Shown here in pieces: positions 1 to 5,199 of a DNA stretch of 8,923 bases. Both the position numbers and the translations under genes were made by a program. The DNA lies in contig CAJMJM010000075.1 in the NCBI GenBank assembly GCA_905213725.1, positions 1 through 8,923 of the forward strand. Reading direction: 5' to 3'. Source of the DNA: Collinsella aerofaciens (GTDB taxonomy: Bacteria > Actinomycetota > Coriobacteriia > Coriobacteriales > Coriobacteriaceae). Numbering within the stretch: the first letter of the stretch is position 1; the number at the start of each line of letters is the position of its first letter. Under the pieces are notes generated by a model. It made no database searches. It worked only from the letters and a program-made list of their open reading frames with translations, and had not been told where the DNA came from.

Positions 1-43
1 GTAGGAGCTCGCCGCCTCCATCGACAGCACGTATCGCGCGTGC

Positions 44-1165
44 GTGCAGCGCGCGGCTGCCGTTGCCCAGTTCAATGAAATCAAGCCGACGATTGTTGCC
101 GTCATGAATGAGAGTTTTAGCGACCTTTCGTGCTTTGAGCAGCTCCAGGCGGCCGGGTACACCGGCCCCGCATTCTACAACTCGCTTCCCGACACACTTG
201 TTCGCGGCTCCATGCTCGCTTCGGTCGCCGGTGGCGGAACGGCGAACTCCGAATTCGAATTTTTGACCGGAGCGACAACGGCCTTTGTCGGATTAGGCAA
301 AATCCCCTATCAGCTGTATCAGATGAATGGCGTCAACAGCCTGGCAAAGGACCTTAAAGAGCTTGGGTATACCGCTACGGCTATGCACCCGCAAAACCCC
401 GTCAACTACCATCGAGATAAAATCTATCAGCAGCTGGGCTTTGGAGACTTTCTTTCAATCGGCGATTTCGAAGGTGCGTCCTATTACCATGCCGGCGTAT
501 GCGACTACGTCACCTACGACAAGATACTCGACCTGCTTAGAACCGACGAAGCCCCGCAGTTCATCTTTGACGTCACGATGCAAAATCACGGCGGCTACGA
601 CTATGGCACCGTTCCCGCCGAAGAGCTGACAAACTATTGGGTCGAGGGAGCCAGCGAGGGCGCCAATAGCGCGCTCAACACCTATCTCACCTGCATCAAC
701 GCATCCGACCGGGACCTCGAGTACTTTATCAACGAGCTCCGCAATATCGGCAGACCGGTTGTTCTTGTCTTTTTTGGCGACCATCAGCCGAGCGCCGCAA
801 CGACTCTCAACGACGAGCTGTACCCTCAGGAAGATACGGCAAGCCACGCTTTCCGTGTCTATCAGTCAACCTATTTCGTCTGGGCTAACTATGAAATCGC
901 CGGCAATACCGAGCTCAACGTCTACGACACCGTCGGGGCAAACGAGATTGCAGCCATTACCCTTAATAAGATCGGCGCCCCGCTCACCGTCTTTCTTAAG
1001 TCCTTGTTTTCATTTTGTTCTGTTGTTCCCACAATTTTTGTCGCCGGCTATCTCGGTGCCGACGGGCTGCGCTACAACTTGGAATCTGAAGACAGCCCAT
1101 ACACCTCGACGATCGACAAGCTGCAGCGCATGCAATACCTCGAGTTCGCCAGCAAAGTTCAGTAA
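44..1165 (+). CDS. LTA synthase family protein (sulfatase fold), C-terminal catalytic part, 5'-truncated
   Basis: This encodes the extracytoplasmic catalytic domain of an LTA-synthase/phosphoglycerol-transferase family enzyme. These alkaline-phosphatase-fold enzymes move glycerol-phosphate or related groups onto cell-envelope polymers outside the membrane. Visible family motifs, numbered from the GTG at 44, are NESFSDL (E23, metal ligand), GGGTANSEFEFLTG (T66 at the position of the catalytic Thr of LtaS), MQNHGGY (H182) and FFGDHQPS (D246, H247, metal ligands). The C-terminus has the usual IGAPLT and GYLGADGL segments. Full-length members carry about five N-terminal membrane helices, and none is present here. 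The frame is open upstream only to base 5, with an in-frame TAG at 2–4. The GTG at 44 has no Shine-Dalgarno sequence and sits inside family-like sequence (ELAASIDSTYRACVQRAAAV). I therefore read this as a fragment cut by the window or contig edge, or a nonsense-interrupted gene. The family is secure; the substrate is unknown and the start is not real with any confidence. Confidence 0.85.
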   Translation: MQRAAAVAQFNEIKPTIVAVMNESFSDLSCFEQLQAAGYTGPAFYNSLPDTLVRGSMLASVAGGGTANSEFEFLTGATTAFVGLGKIPYQLYQMNGVNSLAKDLKELGYTATAMHPQNPVNYHRDKIYQQLGFGDFLSIGDFEGASYYHAGVCDYVTYDKILDLLRTDEAPQFIFDVTMQNHGGYDYGTVPAEELTNYWVEGASEGANSALNTYLTCINASDRDLEYFINELRNIGRPVVLVFFGDHQPSAATTLNDELYPQEDTASHAFRVYQSTYFVWANYEIAGNTELNVYDTVGANEIAAITLNKIGAPLTVFLKSLFSFCSVVPTIFVAGYLGADGLRYNLESEDSPYTSTIDKLQRMQYLEFASKVQ

Positions 1166-1225
1166 GCCCGCCCATTCGCTTGGGCCCATCGTATTGCAAG
1201 CACGCTCGGCCCAAATGCATCGCAA

Positions 1226-1255
1226 ATGACTCCCGCTCGCAAACGAGGGTACAAT
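1226..1255 (+). promoter_or_regulatory. Putative promoter for mrp and the BaiN-like gene
   Basis: A TACAAT -10 box lies at 1250–1255. An ATGACT element at 1226–1231, 18 bp upstream, is a plausible weak -35. The predicted start near 1262 gives a leader of about 50 bases before the mrp ATG. The spacer itself (1232–1249) is an imperfect dyad, CTCG-CAAA-CGAG with extra CC/GG pairs across a one-base bulge. It could be an operator or the remnant of a terminator for the upstream gene. No other clear terminator follows the LTA-synthase-like gene. Confidence 0.45.
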
Positions 1256-1274
1256 GACGCTCGTGTCACATCAC

Positions 1275-1288
1275 GGGGCTCCGGCCCC
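1275..1288 (+). promoter_or_regulatory. GC-only hairpin in the mrp 5' leader
   Basis: GGGGC-TCCG-GCCCC forms a perfect 5-bp stem with a four-base loop. It lies between the predicted transcription start and the Shine-Dalgarno sequence, ending 9 bases before AAAGGAG. There is no T run after it, so it is not a standard terminator. It could stabilise the mRNA 5' end or affect ribosome loading; the function is inferred only from its position. Confidence 0.4.
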
Positions 1289-1297
1289 AACATATAC

Positions 1298-1304
1298 AAA
1301 GGAG
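1298..1304 (+). promoter_or_regulatory. Ribosome binding site that fixes the mrp start
   Basis: AAAGGAG lies 6 bases before the ATG at 1311. The frame is open back to an ATG at 1254, but that codon overlaps the -10 box and has no such site, so 1311 is the start. Confidence 0.8.
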
Positions 1305-1310
1305 TCATAC

Positions 1311-2141
1311 ATGGGTTGCGAGCACGCACAGGCCGCCGGCGGACAAACGTCGCCGTCGCAATTTGAGGAGAACACGCTGTCCGAGGTCAAACGCGTCATC
1401 GCCGTGCTTTCCGGCAAGGGCGGTGTCGGCAAGTCGTTTGTCACCGGTGCCATCGCCACCGAGCTTGCCCGTCACGGCCACAAGGTCGGCGTCCTCGATG
1501 CCGACATCACCGGTCCCTCTATCCCCAAGATGTTCGGCATGAGCGGACGCCACGTCCATGCCCTTGGCAACCTCATGCTGCCCGAAATCTCCGAGCACGG
1601 CGTCAAGGTCATGAGCTCCAACCTTCTGCTCCAAAACGAGACCGACCCCGTCCTTTGGCGCGGTCCGGTCATCGCAGGCGCCATTAGGCAGTTCTGGAGC
1701 GAGACCTCGTGGGGCCCCATCGACTACCTGCTGGTCGACATGCCTCCGGGAACAGGCGACGTCGCGCTCACCGTCTTCCAGTCGCTGCCCGTCGACGGCA
1801 TCGTCATCGTCACGAGCCCGCAGGACCTGGTCTCGATGATCGTCGCCAAGGCGGTCAACATGGCCGAGAAGATGAACGTCCCCATTCTGGGCATCGTCGA
1901 GAACATGAGCTATATCGAGTGCCCCGACTGCGGCAAGAAGATCGAGGTCTTTGGCAAAAGCAAGCTCCCCGAGGTCGCAGAGCGCTATAACCTCGACATC
2001 TTGGGCACGCTTCCCATTAATCCGGCACTCGCCGAGGCCTGCGATAAGGGCGAGGTTGAGACCGCGCTGCCCGATGGCATGTTGCCCAAGGCAGTCTCTG
2101 CCGTCGAGGCTATTACCCCGCACGAGACCGACGAGGCCTAA
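1311..2141 (+). CDS. mrp: Mrp/NBP35 (ApbC) family Fe-S cluster carrier ATPase
   Basis: Mrp/ApbC proteins are dimeric cytosolic P-loop ATPases of the SIMIBI/MinD class that bind an Fe-S cluster and pass it to apo-enzymes. The 276-residue product has the deviant Walker A motif SGKGGVGKS (34–42, with the signature lysine K36), the switch/Walker B-like segment LLVDMPPGTGD (140–150), and ENMSYIECPDCG (197–208). C204 and C207 form the CxxC that bridges the cluster between two subunits. The short N-terminus (MGCEHAQAAGG) has a single cysteine at position 3; many Firmicutes relatives have a longer Cys-rich tail there, and the N-terminal MIP18 domain of proteobacterial Mrp is absent. The next gene starts on the base after this stop codon, so the two are co-transcribed. 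Family assignment is very secure; the client proteins are unknown. Confidence 0.95.
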   Translation: MGCEHAQAAGGQTSPSQFEENTLSEVKRVIAVLSGKGGVGKSFVTGAIATELARHGHKVGVLDADITGPSIPKMFGMSGRHVHALGNLMLPEISEHGVKVMSSNLLLQNETDPVLWRGPVIAGAIRQFWSETSWGPIDYLLVDMPPGTGDVALTVFQSLPVDGIVIVTSPQDLVSMIVAKAVNMAEKMNVPILGIVENMSYIECPDCGKKIEVFGKSKLPEVAERYNLDILGTLPINPALAEACDKGEVETALPDGMLPKAVSAVEAITPHETDEA

Positions 2142-3413
2142 GTGAACACGAGCGCCTTCTATGACGTCCTGGTAATCGGCGGCGGGGCTTCAGGCCTCGC
2201 CGCCGCCATTACGGCCGCACGTGCTGGCAAAAGCGTCTGCATCGTTGAGCGCGATGTCGCCTGCGGCCTAAAGCTCCTTGCGACCGGTAACGGCCGCTGC
2301 AACCTCTCCAACGAATCGATTGATCCTCAGCGGTATAACCACCCCGCATTCGTCGAATCTGTCATGGGCCCCCAACCCGAACAAGAGCTTATGGGTTTCT
2401 TCTCCTCGCTGGGCATCATGACAACCTCCGAGGAAGGCCGGCTATACCCGCGCTCCCTTCGCGCAGAATCGGTGCGCGACGCGCTTCTCAACGTTTGCGA
2501 CCGCCTAGGTATTACCTTAATCTGCGGAGCCAACGTTGCCTCGGCGCACAAAGCTTCCGAAGGCTGGACACTCCAAATAGACCGTCCAGCGCGGGCGCTC
2601 AAGGCAAAAAAGCACGACGACCGAAAAACGGAGCTCCGCTCGCTTCGGAAAGCGCTCGCCGATGTCCCTCGCAAGAACGAGGCCCTGGAGGCACATGCCG
2701 TAATTATCGCCACGGGTGGCACCCCCACCGGTATCGCCGATACGTTTAGCCTCCCCCTCACTTCGCTGCGCCCCATCCTCTGCCCCGTATCGGCAACGGT
2801 CGTCGGCGATCGGGCGGCACTCAAGACGTTGGACGGCCTGCGCGTCCGCGCCCGCTTGACGCTCGCCCGCAATCATAATGAGCTCTGGCACGAAGACGGT
2901 GAAGTCCTGTTTCGAGCCTTCGGCATCTCGGGCGTCGCTGTCTTCAACCTCTCCCGTCGTATCCAGCGCGGTGATACGATCCTGCTCGACGTTTTCCCCG
3001 ACCTCTCCAAAGACGAGCTGCTCGATATGCTCAACCGGCGCGTTGAGCTGCTCGGCGGCTTTTCGCCCCGCGATCCCCGTTGGCTCGACGGCATGCTCGC
3101 CCCGCAACTCTCCCGCGTCGTCTGCACGGCGTTCGAGCAGTGCCATCCAGGCTCCAACGATGTCATCCACCTGGTCTCGATCCTCAAGCACTTTAAGTTG
3201 CTCGTTGAGGGAACAGCCGAGGAGCGCTCGGCACAGGTCACGCGTGGTGGCGTATCTGTCGAGAGTATCTCAACACCCAGTCTACGCGCGCGCAGCGTTG
3301 TCGACGCCCCGCTTTACGTCTGCGGCGAAGCGCTCGACATCGACGCCGATTGCGGAGGCTTTAACCTTGCGTGGGCATGGCTCTCGGGCATTCGCGCTGC
3401 AAGCAGCCTGTAG
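2142..3413 (+). CDS. BaiN/HI0933 family NAD(P)/FAD-dependent oxidoreductase
   Basis: This is a 423-residue flavoprotein of the HI0933/YhiN/BaiN family, a two-dinucleotide-binding-domain fold with an inserted middle domain. Visible hallmarks are the N-terminal FAD-binding VIGGGASGLAAA (11–22), the family signature GLKLLATGNGRCNLSN (42–57), a second ATGG loop (190–193), and the C-terminal flavin-contact segment YVCGEALDIDADCGGFNLAWAW (392–413). The start is a GTG immediately after the mrp TAA with only a weak purine stretch upstream, which points to translational coupling. Compared with my memory of the family, residues about 148–184 form an unusually charged Lys/Arg/Glu-rich insertion just before the ATGG strand. 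One relative, BaiN of Clostridium scindens, is reported to reduce bile-acid intermediates, but the family is broad and annotation names such as aminoacetone oxidase vary. I cannot assign a substrate. Adjacency to mrp might mean an Fe-S link, but I see no Fe-S cysteine cluster in this protein. Confidence 0.9.
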   Translation: MNTSAFYDVLVIGGGASGLAAAITAARAGKSVCIVERDVACGLKLLATGNGRCNLSNESIDPQRYNHPAFVESVMGPQPEQELMGFFSSLGIMTTSEEGRLYPRSLRAESVRDALLNVCDRLGITLICGANVASAHKASEGWTLQIDRPARALKAKKHDDRKTELRSLRKALADVPRKNEALEAHAVIIATGGTPTGIADTFSLPLTSLRPILCPVSATVVGDRAALKTLDGLRVRARLTLARNHNELWHEDGEVLFRAFGISGVAVFNLSRRIQRGDTILLDVFPDLSKDELLDMLNRRVELLGGFSPRDPRWLDGMLAPQLSRVVCTAFEQCHPGSNDVIHLVSILKHFKLLVEGTAEERSAQVTRGGVSVESISTPSLRARSVVDAPLYVCGEALDIDADCGGFNLAWAWLSGIRAASSL

Positions 3414-3423
3414 CCGCGCAGTC

Positions 3424-3429
3424 TATAAT
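3424..3429 (+). promoter_or_regulatory. Perfect -10 box (TATAAT) upstream of the COG2509 flavoprotein gene
   Basis: TATAAT lies just 11 bases after the stop of the BaiN-like gene. I find no convincing -35 at 16–18 bp spacing, as that position falls in the end of the preceding coding sequence, and there is no TGn extension. A start near 3436 would place the terminator-like hairpin at 3444–3467 at the very beginning of the transcript. Confidence 0.5.
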
Positions 3430-3443
3430 CAAAAACGCATTCG

Positions 3444-3475
3444 GGCCGTCTGGGATACCGGACGGCCTCTTTCTT
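3444..3475 (+). terminator. Intrinsic terminator or leader attenuator
   Basis: GGCCGTCTGG and CCGGACGGCC pair over 10 bp (one G·U) around a GATA loop at 3444–3467, followed by TCTTTCTT. It could end the mrp–BaiN-like transcript. Because a perfect -10 box lies upstream and the next Shine-Dalgarno only 6 bases downstream of the T-rich stretch, it could also attenuate transcription into the next gene. Confidence 0.7.
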
Positions 3476-3480
3476 GCCTC

Positions 3481-3487
3481 TAAGGAG
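3481..3487 (+). promoter_or_regulatory. Ribosome binding site that fixes the start of the COG2509 gene
   Basis: TAAGGAG lies 6 bases before the ATG at 3494. The open frame extends back to a GTG at 3371 inside the previous gene, but that would read through the terminator hairpin and has no comparable site. Confidence 0.8.
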
Positions 3488-3493
3488 CCCTCG

Positions 3494-5134
3494 ATGATCG
3501 AAATCACCCAAGTCCACGCGTCACTCGATGAGGCCGGCGACGAAGCCGCCTGCCTTGCTATTGGTAGACGCGCCGTCAAACGAGCCCTGCGATGCGAGGA
3601 TTCCCAGATTAAAGCCATTGAGCTCCATCGCAAGTCAATCGCCGCCCGTAAAAAACGAGATGTCCATATTATTTTGAGCTTTCGAGTCGAGTTGACAAGC
3701 TCCCGACTCGAGCAGGAGGTGGTCGACCGCGTCGCCGAGCGCGACCGCTCGCGCATCCGCATGGTAGACGGCGAGGCTCCTTCATTCCCCAACCCTGTCC
3801 CAAATGCACCCAAGGGGCGTCCCGTCGTTGTCGGCGCCGGTTGCGCCGGTCTCTTCGCCGCCCTGACCCTTGCCGAAGCGGGCCTTAAACCCCTGCTCAT
3901 CGAGCGCGGCGACCCCGCGCTTCGCCGCTCGGAAGCGATTGATCTCTTTCTTAAGGAGCGTATCCTCGACCCCGAAAGCAATATCCAATTTGGCCTGGGC
4001 GGCGCAGGGACCTTCTCGGACGGCAAGCTCAACACGGGAACCAAGAATCCTGCCCATCGACTGATTCTTGAGACCTTCGTCAAAGCGGGCTCACCTCGCG
4101 ACATCCTGTGGGACGCCAAACCGGACATTGGCTCCGACATCCTACCCACCGTCGTCACCAACATTTCTCAGCGCATCGAGCAGCTCGGTGGAACCGTCCG
4201 CTATCGAACAAGGCTCGTCAATATTCGAACCGATGAATCTGGCGCCATCACCGGCGTCGATGTCCAACCGCCCCAAGAAACCACAAGCGAGACAATCGCC
4301 ACAAAGCACCTCATTCTCGCCTGCGGCCATTCCGCCCGCGACGTATTCGAGCTTCTCAAAGAACATGACGTTACCCTCGCGCAAAAGACCTTTGCCATGG
4401 GTGTGCGCATCGAGCATCCACAGCATGACATCGACCGTGCCCAATATGGCCCTTCGGCGGGACACCCGGCACTCGGAGCAGCCCCCTACAAGCTTGTCGC
4501 CCATCTCCCCAACGGCCGCAGTGTGTTCTCGTTTTGCATGTGCCCCGGCGGACAGGTTGTCGCGGCTTCTTCCGAGCAGGGCCATCTGTGCGTCAACGGT
4601 GCCAGCCTCAATGCCCGCGACGGGCGCAACGCAAATGCCGCCCTACTCGTCAACGTCACACCCGACGACCTTCCCGGCGATGATCCGCTCGCAGGCATTG
4701 AGCTCCAGCGCGCCTGCGAGCGAGCCGCCTATCGCCTGGGTGGCTCTAACTGGAACGCGCCGGCACAGCTCGTCGGAGATTTCCTTGCGGGGCGCGCCAG
4801 CACGGCACCCGGAAAGGTAAAACCAACCTATCCACTTGGCGTGACCTGGACGGCGATCGACGATGCCCTCCCGCAGCATATCGTCGAATCGCTTCGTTTG
4901 GGAATTCCCCTGCTCGGTAAGAAACTGCGTGGCTATGACCGCCCCGATGCGGTCCTCACTGGCGTGGAGACGCGTTCGAGCTCCCCGGTTACGGTCATCC
5001 GCGATCGAACATGCCACGCCGTGTCGACCCCGGGCCTTTACCCTTGCGGCGAGGGTGCCGGATATGCCGGCGGCATCATGAGTGCCGCCACCGACGGCAT
5101 TCGTTGTGCCGAAGCCCTGATAGCAGACCTCTAG
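3494..5134 (+). CDS. COG2509-type FAD-dependent dehydrogenase, function unknown
   Basis: This 546-residue product belongs to a conserved family of uncharacterised FAD-dependent dehydrogenases. The N-terminal domain (1–100) has the typical RKSIAARKKRDVHI segment (46–59) that precedes the flavin domain. It is followed by VVVGAGCAGLFAALTLAEAG (111–130, dinucleotide-binding motif), IERGD (136–140), FGLGGAGTFSDGKLNTG (166–182), ILACGHSARD (274–283), FSFCMCPGGQVVAASSE (345–361) and the C-terminal flavin segment CGEGAGYAGGIMSAATDG (518–535). Length matches the usual 520–550 residues of the family. It starts at ATG 3494 behind a strong Shine-Dalgarno sequence. It is probably its own transcription unit, separated from the BaiN-like gene by a hairpin, and converges on uvrB. 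There is no signal peptide or membrane segment, so it should be cytosolic. I cannot name the reaction; the conserved cysteines C348 and C350 next to the flavin-domain motif are candidates for catalysis or metal binding. Confidence 0.9.
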   Translation: MIEITQVHASLDEAGDEAACLAIGRRAVKRALRCEDSQIKAIELHRKSIAARKKRDVHIILSFRVELTSSRLEQEVVDRVAERDRSRIRMVDGEAPSFPNPVPNAPKGRPVVVGAGCAGLFAALTLAEAGLKPLLIERGDPALRRSEAIDLFLKERILDPESNIQFGLGGAGTFSDGKLNTGTKNPAHRLILETFVKAGSPRDILWDAKPDIGSDILPTVVTNISQRIEQLGGTVRYRTRLVNIRTDESGAITGVDVQPPQETTSETIATKHLILACGHSARDVFELLKEHDVTLAQKTFAMGVRIEHPQHDIDRAQYGPSAGHPALGAAPYKLVAHLPNGRSVFSFCMCPGGQVVAASSEQGHLCVNGASLNARDGRNANAALLVNVTPDDLPGDDPLAGIELQRACERAAYRLGGSNWNAPAQLVGDFLAGRASTAPGKVKPTYPLGVTWTAIDDALPQHIVESLRLGIPLLGKKLRGYDRPDAVLTGVETRSSSPVTVIRDRTCHAVSTPGLYPCGEGAGYAGGIMSAATDGIRCAEALIADL

Positions 5135-5160
5135 TGCACGAACTCTCGCGTCCGAACGAC

Positions 5161-5196
5161 ACAGGCCCCGAGTTCCACAGGGAACTCGGGGCCTGT
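5161..5196. terminator. Shared hairpin between convergent genes
   Basis: ACAGGCCCCGAGTTCC and its exact reverse complement form a perfect 16-bp stem around an ACAG loop. It sits 26 bases after the COG2509 stop and 3 bases after the uvrB stop on the other strand. Neither side has a real T run (TCACTAC on plus, GTCGTTC on minus). It probably terminates or protects the 3' ends of both transcripts. Confidence 0.8.
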
Positions 5197-5199
5197 TCA

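Noticed and set aside
1165..1195. Terminator after the LTA-synthase-like gene
   Set aside because: Only a 5-bp stem (GCCCA/TGGGC) with no T run is visible.
1254..1310. Upstream ATG start for mrp
   Set aside because: The ATG at 1254 overlaps the predicted -10 box and has no ribosome site; the encoded extra residues are not Mrp-like.
1305..2123. 272-residue open frame antisense to mrp
   Set aside because: It mirrors the codon periodicity of mrp, has an Asp/Gly/Ala-rich composition typical of shadow frames, and lacks a ribosome site and known motifs.
3371..3493. Upstream GTG start for the COG2509 gene
   Set aside because: It would overlap the end of the BaiN-like gene and translate the terminator hairpin; the ATG at 3494 has a strong ribosome site and begins the family-typical N-terminus.
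3361..4164. 267-residue open frame antisense to the COG2509 gene
   Set aside because: It is Ser/Arg-rich shadow translation of a GC-rich gene and runs across the intergenic hairpin, with no ribosome site.
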